64,000 bases of DNA, taken from Holothuria scabra (Eukaryota; Echinodermata; Holothuroidea; Aspidochirotida; Holothuriidae). The notes beneath the pieces are model-generated. The model was not told where the DNA came from. It searched no databases and saw only the letters and a program-made list of their open reading frames with translations. This document shows positions 49,242 to 60,263 of the stretch, piece by piece. The first letter of the stretch is position 1, and each line of letters begins with the position of its first letter. The stretch spans positions 34,165,884 through 34,229,883 of the forward strand of contig CM074200.1 of NCBI GenBank assembly GCA_037179385.1, read 5' to 3'. The translations under genes were made by a program, and so were the position numbers.

Positions 49242-50581
49242 CACTGTTAAAAAATTTCTCTGTAAATTTACATAATTTTTATGGCAAATTTTTTTCCAAC
49301 CAAATAATGTTTTTTTTACAGGCAGACTGTAATCATGTAAAAACATTAAGGGTTTGTTTTTTCTTTACAGTTTTTGCATGTAAATTAGTTTACAAACGTC
49401 TACTGTAAAATCGAATTACAGAATTGTTCTGTTTTGTTTACCTTAATTTTATGTGAATTTACAGCCTACTGTTTCCATTCCCGACGTTTTAATATTTATT
49501 ATAATATCGCTTTTTTACCTTTCATATGTTATTACGTAACATACACTTCACCATTACGTAGATCAGGTATTTGCTTATCAACGTAATGTGCCGTTACGAA
49601 GTTGTTTTCAATCGTAACACATTGAGGATGCTTTGTTGTCATATTGTTGTCAAGTAGACTGCTATCTCTAGGAACTTTGTAATTGGGAAAGTCACATTTT
49701 TTGTACAATATAATAATTGCTTTTAAAAAAAATATGACAAAGAATGCAAATACATTGGTTGCAAACATTTCCAGACAAGGTAAACAATAAGTTTATCACT
49801 TCCTGATTAAAAAACGCCAAAGAAGATATTATTCAAAGCAACAGCAATACTTTTGTTAGGAAAATGCCTACAAAATAAGCTCCACCCATTTATGCAAAAT
49901 GAGATTTACGTCATAAAGTGGTAAATTTACAGACTCTTTCAAGTAAATTTGTGAAACGTTTTTAATTTGCTCCGATCAAGTGCATGAGCGCCTGTGGCGA
50001 TGAGTTGACATCAGTATACCAATCGTCAGTGCTCTGAAATTAGGGCCTTACAATTTCTTTTTACTTAAAAATGTGTGACAAAACACCAGTTGTATGATAT
50101 TTATAGCTAAGAACGTAATAACTAAGTATGCTTTTATAATAAATGTAAGTTAATTTTCAAATAGGGCCATAAATTTGCCAAAAATGTTTTTTTTTAAACT
50201 GAAACTTCGCAGAACGATGCATGTTATATATTGAAAATTTTCTGGCTATTTCTTATTTGTTTGTTTGGGCTTATTTTTGTTTCTTTTTCAGCTTAAAAAC
50301 AAAATGAATGTTTGTTAAATGACAGTGTGAAATCAGAAAAATACAAAATACTGTTAAAATTTCTGTAAATTTACAGAAAAAGTTTTACAAAGCAGTAAAA
50401 TTTGGTTAAAAAAGCAGACAGAAATGGTTTTTCAAATAAACAGAAAATACATGTTAAACAACCTTTTTTTATTGTAGCAATACAAAGTGTCTGTAAAGAT
50501 ACAGAAAATCTCTATTAAAAGTAAAATACAAAAAGTTTAAGTTAAAAAAAGGCTGTAAATTTACAGAAATTTTTAACAGTG
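49242..50581. mobile_element. Mariner-like non-autonomous element (TA target)
   Basis: A 1,340-bp element flanked by TA (49240-49241 and 50582-50583). Ends CACTGTTAAAAAATTTCT and AGAAATTTTTAACAGTG are nearly perfect inverted repeats, followed inward by the palindrome GTAAATTTAC, which recurs several times (for example near 49259, 50365 and 50555, with CTGTAAATTTACAG forms). No transposase frame: the longest open frame (49768-49532, minus) is AT-rich and unrecognised. It lies in intron 2 of four-jointed. Confidence 0.8.
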
Positions 50582-50653
50582 TACAGTCAAACACGGCGTC
50601 CCTGCCATGTCTATATAGCCTGGTTCCTTGGCCTTCTATTAGCATTAGCCTAT

Positions 50654-50882
50654 ACTTGGTCAAGCCTCTCGTGAGTGTTCCCGAGGCAGACAACTACCTC
50701 TGCACAATTCCCTACTTCAGCCCATATACCAGCACAGCATACCATAATATGTTTTGTGTGTGTGTGTATGGGTGTGTGTGTGTAATACGCCCTCTATCGG
50801 CCTATTTATTGCATCGCTTCTCAACGCGAGAAAAGCAAATTGTCAGCCACTAAGGGAACACTCACGAGAGACTTAGCCAAGT
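50654..50882. mobile_element. Palindromic MITE, 229 bp
   Basis: The termini ACTTGGTCAAGCCTCTCGTG and CACGAGAGACTTAGCCAAGT are inverted, and the match extends inward through AGTGTTCCC and GGGAACACT. The interior holds a (GT)n tract (50755-50783). It is adjacent to the mariner-like element. The target duplication was not resolved, so superfamily is open. Confidence 0.7.
50755..50783 (+). repeat. (GT)n microsatellite
   Basis: A short GT run with one interruption (TGTGTATGGGTGTGTG), inside the palindromic MITE. Confidence 0.8.
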
Positions 50883-51691
50883 CTACTACTAGTCCAACTA
50901 GCACAACCACCCTCCTAGTGTCGTTTGTGCAACGCCAGTGGCCGGCCAGAGAACAAGTCCAACGGCCCAACTTTTTCCGTTTCTCTCAATGGAATACATG
51001 GAGGAAGGTTATAGAAAACGGACCGCAGGAGAGTGGACAATCGGAGCAGGTCATCAATGTAAAAAAACGAAGATAGAAAAATGTTTGAAAATTCTACAAC
51101 TTGCGAAAAAAATCTTTGAAACTTGGCAAAGATGGACCATGGCTGGACCTGTTGGTCCTGTTTCGACGGTCCTGTGTTAATCAAAACAAACGTTATATCT
51201 GTTAACTGTTTCGCATACCTGGTGAGTTAAGTTACAAATCTTTCTGGTAACTTAAATGCACAACAGGCAAGACTAGCTGCTTCGCTTAAGTCTTAAGTAT
51301 GCATTATTATATGGAAAGTTTTCGAGCAGCTTTCTCAAGATTATGAACTTTAAAATTTGGATCGTCTGAAATGGCGTCCATGAATTTTATCTTGGGTACC
51401 CTGGGACCCTGTTGAAAACATACAAGTTAAAAGACTCCCAACAATTAAAAATAAATAAAAACAATACTGGTGTCAGTTACGGGCACTTAACTGAAACTCG
51501 ATCCTGTCTATATTATTTCAGCAGAAAGGTGTTTTCCAATGGTCATGTTTTAAATGTTCTCACTTAATGGCTAAAACTGGGCAACCTCCGTCATGAATGA
51601 CCACTGGTTGTGGGCCAATTAAGCTAGGGGAACCACTACTGGAGCATAAACTGTTAATAGTTAACTCCAAAAGGAAACATGCAACACGTAC

Positions 51692-51868
51692 CAAGTAATC
51701 CAGTATTGCCATGCTTCGAATGACGAACACACACTTGAGTACCATCACTCAAGATTGCGTACGCATTACCGTCACGCCCACATTTTGTTAATGTTCCCTC
51801 CTCCATGTAGATAACAGGCAAACGGCTAACTTTGCTTCTCCATGCATCGTACTGTTCTTCCGTTAGAC
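51692..51868 (-). CDS. FJX1/fj-like: Four-jointed kinase, exon 2
   Basis: A 177-nt exon after TTTTTATTTCAG. GT completes Gly148, then LTEEQYDAWRSKVSRLPVIY and KCGRDGNAYAILSDGTQVCV. This matches the FSEAQAAAW and GCGRSSNRLARFADGTRACV blocks of human FJX1. It ends CTTG before GTACGT; exon 3 supplies GA to give Gly. The open frame extends upstream past the acceptor, but that part (51869-51989) has no similarity and is intron. Confidence 0.95.
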
Positions 51869-52297
51869 CTGAAATAAAAACATAAAAAGTTGGTGTGGCA
51901 TAGTTTTCAGCGACCTTTGAAGATTGCGTACATCCTCCAAATCGTCGGGATAAACAAACCAATCCAACATCCACAAACTCGGGTTCCAAAATTTCAATTT
52001 ACATGAAAATTTTTCAGAAATCACTTGTTCTTATTCGATCCATAACATAAGCAAGGATCTCAACGTGGTCAAGTGCAGTGGATTTTAGTAGGACTGCATG
52101 AGACCCCTTTTTTAGTTTTGAGTTGGTTGTACACGTCGCTAGGATAGTGTTGCTGTATGTAATGTTTCGTTGATACTGATTTTAGTTCACCAAATGCACT
52201 TCCTACTGACACGATATCACGCAGGATTATATATCCAGCTCTAGCACAAACAAACACAGAGAACTGTTAACACAGGGTTTGTGCATAGGCATACGTA

Positions 52298-52750
52298 TTA
52301 TACGAACAGTGGAGTAATGGTGTGATTTAATCGTCCATAACTGAGGTCCAGCTTTAAAGGGCAGGAGCAGTCATCCCAAATTGAAGTAGTGTAGTAGACT
52401 GTCCATTTTCATGATTGGCTGTTGGGAGTCGTGTGACAATGTTTTTTTCTCTTCAAATGTGAAATTTACTAGAAATAACTGCTTGTTTTACCTTGAATAT
52501 GCAATAGCAAAGTCATAATATGTAATGAAAGATACTCTGAAGAGAAATAAGATGAACATTGTGTTATTTAGCTCTTTCTTCAAAACAGGTCTGGAGGGAC
52601 TGCTCTTTACCTTTAATCTTTCAAATTCTTTGCTTACCTGTCTCGTTTGGAAATTTGGACACTAAAATACCGAATGATTATCTCAATTTCACTGAATATG
52701 AAGGTTTAGAATTGCATATAGACATCATCAGCTGCCCGGATGCGTCTACA
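52298..52750 (+). mobile_element. MITE family D, copy interrupted by a family B MITE
   Basis: D-family sequence on both sides of 52358-52612: left part TTAATCGTCCATAACTGAGGTCC, right part TTTAATCTTTCAAATTC and TTTCACTGAATATGAAGG. Ends TATACGAACAGTGG and CGGATGCGTCTACA. It also lacks about 65 bp near its right side compared with other D copies. It lies in intron 1 of four-jointed. Confidence 0.72.
52358..52612 (-). mobile_element. MITE family B, copy 2, nested in a D copy
   Basis: A 255-bp element between TTAA copies (52354-52357 and 52613-52616). Ends AGGGCAGGAGCAGTC and GGGACTGCTCTTTACCT. Uninterrupted D copies at 2470-2729 and 24595-24855 show the empty site with a single TTAA, which confirms the target duplication and the exact element ends. 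Confidence 0.85.
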
Positions 52751-53265
52751 TGAGTACGTGTGTACGCATGAGTAAATGCGTACATGCATAGCCCTTTGTT
52801 ATCTCTCCTACCCTTTCAGCTCGTCCCACACATTCATATACAAGTAAGCAATATCTGGCCCCTTCATGGCCAACAGTGAGCCGCCCAAGATTCACAGGAA
52901 TTCGCAGAGGTGCATGATGGGTAGGAAATTTTAAACCAATCAGCATCATGCCCACAAGCGGACCGTCAGTGAGCCCGGACTTTTCTGTGTCAGACCTCCA
53001 AAGTGGCCGCTGACGAGCCGTCGTCGGTCGGAAAACCGATCAAATTTTGCTAACAGGATACATGTTAAACAACTACCGTATTGCCTCTACTACAGAACTA
53101 TCCTCAACACCTCCTGAGTATACCCGGTTTGTTGCATATGCCAGCAAATGTACTTAGAAGACGAGGAACGCCTGTCTCTCCACCCCTTACAAAGAAACGC
53201 CCCTCCTCTCCCCTTCTTTACCATGGTCTTCTGGTGGGCAACGTCAATGAGGCTTTAATACGTAC

Positions 53266-53707
53266 CTTTGGGCAAAAGCCCCTCAACTTCTCGAGACCAA
53301 TATATCCCGTTTTCCACCAGTGGGATTTCTGCTTCTTTGGTGGCATTGTTTTGAGGTAGTTGTTTTTGAGGTATATTTATTGCGGCTTTATGGTCCTTTG
53401 GGCACTCTATACCATGGCATTCAATGCCAGTTTGTAAGTTGGGGGCGTCCTCTCGATTCTTCACATCATACGTTTGTCTTTGATTGGTGGCCTGATTGAG
53501 ATCTTGAGGTAACTTGGATGGTAACAATCCGCTTCCAAACTGACGCTTAATCTGTGGCGCACTTTGAGAATGTAATGTTTCTTTTGTGTCCAATTTTACA
53601 GCCAATGCAGATGGCGGATTCACCGGAATATCCCTATCACAAATCCCAGCTAAAAGATACGAGCCAGCAATAAAAAGAATTTTAAAATGGTTCTTTAAAA
53701 ACCTCAT
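53266..53707 (-). CDS. FJX1/fj-like: Four-jointed kinase, exon 1 (start, signal anchor)
   Basis: First coding exon of the five-exon gene; the joined frame is 462 residues (human FJX1 is about 437). ATG at 53707 is the first Met after an in-frame TGA nine bases upstream. Residues about 8-22 (FKILFIAGSYLLAGI) form a single hydrophobic signal anchor, as expected for a type II Golgi kinase. A polar, variable stem follows, then VENGIYWSREVEGLLPKG, matching the FWSRxLEExxPxGF motif of four-jointed proteins. It ends AAAG before GTACGT. An acceptor-like TTTTTGTTTAG ends at 53721, so a 5'UTR intron is possible. Confidence 0.93.
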
Positions 53708-53721
53708 CCTTTGTCAAAATC

Positions 53722-56700
53722 TAAACAAAAATAAAAAGACTTGTCTAAAAATGTTGTATTTTATTATGGCCTAAACAGTTCTCAATTTTCAAAATTGCAC
53801 TACCATTTCAATTTTTACTTCAATATGAATCAAGTATTCTTTGCTGAGCGCAAAATTATTTCGAATCTCTATTCACAGAATAGAAAATTTGATTTAAAAT
53901 GTTTTTGACTAAGAGTCCATCCTGTCGCACAGTACTTCTCTTTCAGAATTCTGAAAAGAAAACAGATCAAGAAAGAATGAGAAAAATACCGAATAATATC
54001 CTTTCATAAATAAAACGAGACACTATAGATGTGATGCACCATAGATGTGATGAAACATAGGCTGTCAATTTCCTTACAGAGAGAACCAAAATTGGAACGC
54101 GTCGGGCAAAGCCAGCTCCTCTTAGAGGTGCCTTTTCCACTTACATCTAGTTGTCTAGAAGCTCTAAAAGTATAGCTGGTTCCACCATTCAACAGCGGTA
54201 GATTCATAATGCTATACAGCAGAATGTATTCTTTATGGAAAACCCGGAGGTTTCTTCATGATGTTCTCAGTAAAGACAGATTTTCGATAAAAAAACTCAA
54301 TTGATAAAATATCTTTAGTGAACCTCCTAAGGTTCCAAATATTCGAGGTTCTAAAGATCCCAGATTTTACTTTCTTTTATAAATCCTACATTTCTGGTAA
54401 CTCGTCTCTCTGGGGAAGCTGGTTGCTGTCTTTCTTGTGAAGCTTGCATGACATGAAAAGGGGATGATTCTAAATAAATAGGTCTATACTTGATAACCGC
54501 TATTGCTCACCCACCAACAGTGGCAGCATCAGAATGCCAAAATGGGGGGGGGGGGACTAGGGGCGAAGAATAATGTTGGGGCAAACATTTTCGGGCTCAG
54601 CACGAAATCGATCCCGACGCGCCCGTTCCTGAAGTGGGGTTCATGGGGGAAGTACCTGGAAGCTTGGAGGTTTTAGCATATCTGTGGATGAAAATATTAA
54701 GTCCCTGGAGAGTTATATTACTTTTTTACCGTCAACCCAACTCGTAACTGACATACGTTGGGCGCAAGTGGGGGCAAGGTCAAAATCTGGGGATAATTTC
54801 CCCTCTTGTCCAGGTAGCGCCGCCACTGCGTAGTAGGCAAGAACACGCTTCCCCAGCGAAGTACACAAGGTCTTTGGGTAAGTGGGTGTGGGCAATGCAT
54901 AGCACAGGGCTGACAAGTTTGAGTACGTGGAGTAAAAGAATATCCAAATGTCAAGACTTCGGACAAAATGATTCGAATTTCCCTTAAGTGTAGTCTCTCC
55001 TCTAATTGCATGATTATTTGGTCTATTTATAAATCGAGGTACTTGAAAACTTGTCACTCGGTGGTTAGTTGTCTCATGCACGAAAACACTTCAACGGTTA
55101 CGTATAACAAGGATTAAAGACCAAAGTTCGGTCCAAGCAGCTTTCAAACATTACATTCGATGATATAGACAATCTCCTATAACGGTGAAACCTACTGAAT
55201 AAACTGAACCAATAGACGTCTCACCTTTGAATAGAAGTCTGGGTTTTGAATGACTCTTATCAAAGAATAGAGGGCCCCTTTGATAACCTTGAGGTCCATT
55301 TCCTATACGAAGTGAGAGGTGAAAAATTGGGTTGCTTTACTGCATTATACTTGGATCAACCAAATCACTGTCCAAAATCCGCTTAAATGGAAACGAATTC
55401 TACTAACAGAACGATACATTTTACTCAAGGAAAGTTTAATTTACTCAAAGGACATTAAGATGAATTGCTCGACAGTATTTAATTGCAACTAAAATCGTAG
55501 ACAAAGCACGCAATATGAGGACAGTTATATCATGTTCTGTTCCCCGAGTTCATGTTTCAAGATATAACTGCAGAACGATGCAGAACGAGATTATTTACAT
55601 TTACGTTCATTCTCCACGTTAGGTTTACAAATGCAGAACCAAAGATACAAAGCATTAAAAATTGCCAATTTTGTAGCATGATTTATAAGCATACCAGTTT
55701 ATAGTTATTTCAATTCTTTCTTCTTTTTTTGTGAGAGATATATAAATTCCCTTAGGTGAAATTCAATTTCAGTACCAAGCTATCTCCTCAATTGAGTGAG
55801 GTCTTCTGTCATTTCATCGTGATAGAATTTCCTTCAACGTTTGGAATCAAATGATACCAGAATTGTTGAATAGTACGGTAACTTATTTGATGTAGTTCAT
55901 GTTTTCAACAATGCATGGGAAAATTGACTTTAAATATTAATACACCATGCTGCTGCTGATAATCGAGCCTGGACTCGGGTTTGTCATTTCATAATTTTAA
56001 GGACTCGGTCAGAGGGGTTGTTTTTTCCCCATTATGAAAGTGCAGGGACTCCGGACCCTCGACCTTGAAAGATGAAAATTACGGGACTAGTGCCTCGAAA
56101 CCTTCGGACTCGGGAACCCGATATACATGCTGACTGCACAAATCAGTTTTGATCAAATAGAGAAAAAAGCTTTTGTTTGAATGAATACCAATCAAAGTGA
56201 AGTTATCAATTAGTTGTAAGAATTGAGGACTACACTCAAATATGGTTGTTCAGATTACTCTTTAGTTTGGAGGATGCCATGTTCTCTCTCTAAAGACCTG
56301 ATCCTCTCACCCCAAACAATTACAATTCCCGTAACCTACTTCTTAAGTCCCTCCCACATCTGTTTAAACTTCATCCTCAATCCATACACGACCTCACGTT
56401 ATTGCTTTCGGGGTGAGTATACAACACCCCAATTAATGTGTAATCAAAACACTCTCAGCACAGTTCATGCTGTGTGACATCAGCTTTGGTACTTTGCATT
56501 GTTTGAACTAGCTGTCAATCAAAGAGCTGAAGCCAATTGAGAATTTACGTAAACCACTACAAAAATTGTAGTTTGGGTGAGAGGATTGGCCCTTTAAGTG
56601 AAAGGGCATGTTGAGCTTCTGTCAGTCTGTAAAAAAAAAAAAAACATTTTCGTGAACGGTTTGTCATGTCTCGGGCACGGACGGCGAACTTTTTTCGTAC

Positions 56701-58757
56701 TATAAGATGACGATCTAACGATGAAACATTCATACCAATCGACCAATAAGGAACCGGTACTTGAAAATTGCCACTCCCATTCCGAATAACCAGTTCTTTT
56801 CTACCAAGGCCTTTTTCGTAATTCAGACACCATGTAAGTGCATGTCATATATTCCTATTTCCAGTGACGGAAAGCAAAGTGAAGAATTTTGAAAACATCA
56901 ATTTTTCATTGCCGCTCAATGAATGAAAACTAACCCACGGTGGGACCCCGTCACTTCTGGGAGCATACCACAATTAATTCCTCCATTGACTTACACACTA
57001 AATCCAAAAAGTAAACGGGCCTCTGAAAGCTTGTCGAAGTTTTCGCCAGGGTCAAGCTACCCTTCATATAAAAGCTGACAAGTTGGCCATTCATGGCACT
57101 TTCAATTTACCATATCATGACTGTGAAGATTTTTTGCTATTTCACCTCAAAGTTCAAACCACCTTTTCCGAGCCTTGTTTTTCACTAAAATCTCGGTATG
57201 CCTCCGCCAGCTTCTAAGGCCCATAATTTCCACAAAATTGCTTCAATTAAGCCCATTTTTTCACCAATGGTACTTCATTTGATATACTTTCAAAAAAAAC
57301 TTACAGAAAACCCCAGCTCATTCCATAACATATCAAAAAAGTGCTCCTTTTAGGGACTCTATCTGAGGGCGAACAAACGGACGCATTAATACACCTGCTA
57401 ATTGGGATATGCACCCTTCTTTAACTGTCTTGTAATTGCAGTGCAGAGCTTACGGATGGGGCATTGAATTGAGATAGTAAAATACGCTTTGACATGCGCT
57501 TCTTGAGATTTATGGATTTTCATTACCCACTGGTCAGGTTAATGTGGTCTAAACTAGATTAAAAGAAAGAAAAATTTGACGTGGATAGACATTACCCTGC
57601 AATGGGTAGTGAGACCGGATACGCAAAACTTGGTCATGCATGCAACGACTTCCACAATCTTACGTGAAGTAGACAAACGATTTCACAAATAATATCTTAA
57701 ATTGTGACAAATGGTGTTGTTTCACGGATGAAGGGTCCGATAAAAAAGAGAGGGAAGCAGTGATAAACAGACCGTAACATATGACGTATAGCGTGACCCC
57801 GAAACAATATCTGTAGTACTTGTTCTAATAAGTCTGTTTAATATGTTACAAGTTATCACCAAATCTTTTAAAAGAATAAATCGAGTAGGCCTACATCTTT
57901 TTCGGAGCTGATGTGATCAGGGTCAGTAAGCCGATTATTGCGGGTACAAAACGATATGATAAGACCAACCGCTGAGCTTGTTCAAGTTCACTGGGTAATA
58001 AAAGCACTGTAGCTGTGTAAACAATTAGTACCGGTAGCTATCAAGATATGATAAACATGGTCGTTCTAAAACAAGATTTTCAACACTTCAAGTGTATTTT
58101 TGTAAAACGCAAACTTCTCAATTTGTGGCTGTTCTTTGATTGACATCAAATTAAAACGACTCATGGGAAGTACAGTTCCCATTGCGACGAGTGCACAGAA
58201 AGTGTTCCTATCACCTGATCACCACGACATCACGGGCGAAGATGTTGAAGGGGTTGTTAGGACGTTTTAATATGATACTGTCATGTAGCATGGTACACCC
58301 TCCATGACCTTAAACACGAACGTCATTTGTTGTGTACGGGCAAATCTCCCTTCCTTCCTACTGTTTTTCCCGTGACGTCTTACCGGTAAACGTGACAAAC
58401 TTCCACACCTTAGTTCCACGTGGACGCTGTTATATCCCATATATTCCAGGGCGTGGCCAATTTTACCTTCTGCAGCCTCTTCATTAGTGAAATCATTTTT
58501 CGCACTAACTAATATTTATTTTTAGAATGCGTCACAAATTTTGACCAATCGGGAGACTGCAATAAGACTCACAGTGCTCCGATCTCCACGAGACGCGAAA
58601 GCCCCGAGGTGCAACCTTGAACATTCACGTTCTTAACTTCTTAAAGTAAAATGGAAAGAAAAAACAAAATAGTTATAGTACACTAAAATTAAACAGATAA
58701 AATCAGGACTGGAGACGAAGAAAAAATAGAGGTACAAAATGCAAAGCAATGATCAGT
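53722..58757. other. Upstream of four-jointed, no gene seen
   Basis: Contains MITE A copy 4 (56294-56593), a cluster of GGACTCGG/CGGACTCGGG motifs at about 55965-56115 that looks like a decayed transposon, and a G homopolymer (54545-54554). The four-jointed promoter and any 5'UTR exon should lie here on the minus strand, but I could not place them. Confidence 0.5.
56294..56593 (+). mobile_element. MITE family A, copy 4
   Basis: A 300-bp element with TTAA at the right (56594-56597) and CTAA at the left (56290-56293), the latter presumably a mutated TTAA. Ends AGACCTGATCCTCTCACC and GGTGAGAGGATTGGCCCT. The interior is collinear with the other A copies. Confidence 0.8.
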
Positions 58758-59009
58758 TTAAACAATTAAAACACAGGTTTTCAAATTCTTTTTAAAACTA
58801 TTAAGATTAGTTAAAGAAGGCACATTAGCAGACAGACTGTTCCAAACCTCCAAGGCAGCAAATGTAAAAGATCTTGAACCAAAAACCTTGATCGCAGAAA
58901 TTTTAGGACGCGGGGAAAGAAAGGATACAGATGATGATGATGATGATGATCTTAAACAGAAATTTGGTAAGTTTCTGATTAAGAGAATTGAAATGGAAAG
59001 AGTGACCAT
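58758..59009 (-). pseudogene. LINE (non-LTR retrotransposon) C-terminal fragment
   Basis: The minus-strand frame ends with KVFGSRSFTFAALEVWNSL, SANVPSLTNLNSFKKNLKT, the motif found at the extreme C-terminus of many CR1/Jockey-like ORF2 proteins after the reverse transcriptase (G-x-RSFS-x-AAP-x-x-WNSLP ... SFK-x-x-LK). A (GAT)n run at 58930-58950 gives a Ser run inside it. No RT motif is present, so it is a 5'-truncated dead copy; a host gene is unlikely. Confidence 0.75.
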
Positions 59010-59905
59010 GCCATAGAATGATTTGAAGGTAAAGTAGGGAAACCTTGTAAATATTACGATAATATACAGGTAGTCAGTGTTGATCTGGTGAATTTACATA
59101 TGTTAAATTTCTCTTTTTACTTTTCAGATTCCCCTGCCCCACCATAGTAGCTAAACCACTGATCCCTGGTACAGTCTTTGTGTTTCGTCGCTTTGTCTAT
59201 CATCCAGCTTTCTTTGCATGCCAATTATTTTCATGTTCTTGGCATATGACAAACTGAATATCGGTGTTGAAAACACTCATTCGTCGTCTCCATGTAATTG
59301 ACATTCTGTAACAATCTAGGAGTGGGAGACTTCCCTTTATAATCGATAATTGACATGAAAACACATAAGCGGAGTGCGTTTATCATTATTGTTGAAATCA
59401 GGGAGTGTAGATACTTAGGCTGTGAGTCAGTAAGTGATGACGTCACGGTGAATAAGCACTGAAAAATCAATAATTGATGAATAGGCTGAAGCCTCAATCT
59501 GTCATGTCGCATGTCTTTAAGTTAAAACAAAATGACTGAGTCACCCTGTTTTGCATTATGTTGGCAGGGTATGTTTGCTATACGAAATACTCCGCGTTGG
59601 ATATTCTGTTTGCTTAGCCCATTTAGTCCCGACAACTACAAAGGGATAGTCTTTATGGCGTTCTGTGACACTTAATCTAACGTGGGGTCTCTTCTAATGT
59701 TTCCCTCACTTTCAAGAACACCCCCTCCCCTCCACACACACAACCCACCCATTTAGAAAATTGACGATTTGAATTTGAAAATTTCCCAAGATTTCTTTCC
59801 TGCTTTCACAGTACTGTCTGTATCTTAAGGAATGATCAGTCCTGGGGTACGTCGGTTTTAAGGTCTCCAACTTCTCCGTAATTTATGCCTCCATCTTTTC
59901 ATAAA

Positions 59906-60263
59906 GCAGCTCATTGAGTTGATTCGTAAAATTCAACAATATTTTTCCCAAACCTGTTAAGTTTTCTTCACATATCAATGACAAATGGTCAAACTTAGCC
60001 AATCCCTGTATTTCATACAAAATAATTGTTTTATGAGTGGGTACTTCATGGTTCAATTCGGTTTTCAAAAATTTGTCACTAGGCACTTTTTCAAATTATG
60101 TTCAAAACAGTTACAAGTCAGGACACCACGAAGTTCAAAATTTTCACTTTTCTCTTAACTATTGGACATAAAACTTGACTTTTTATGCTAACTAGGAGCA
60201 TTTTCATGTTGTAGTGACCCTTTAACACTCTCATTAAATCATCAATTTCAACTCAATAAGCCC
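59906..60263 (-). mobile_element. Dispersed inverted-repeat element, family C, copy 2
   Basis: About 358 bp, the reverse-orientation relative of 19225-19553. Shared phrases on the minus strand include GTTAAAGGGTCACTA, CCAATAGTTAAG, GTGGTGTCCTGA and ACAAATTTTTGAAAACC. It explains the open frame at 59883-60086. Confidence 0.75.

Noticed and set aside
54713..55081. Minus-strand 122-codon frame upstream of four-jointed
   Set aside because: Two overlapping frames are equally open, composition is unremarkable and no homology is seen; treated as chance.
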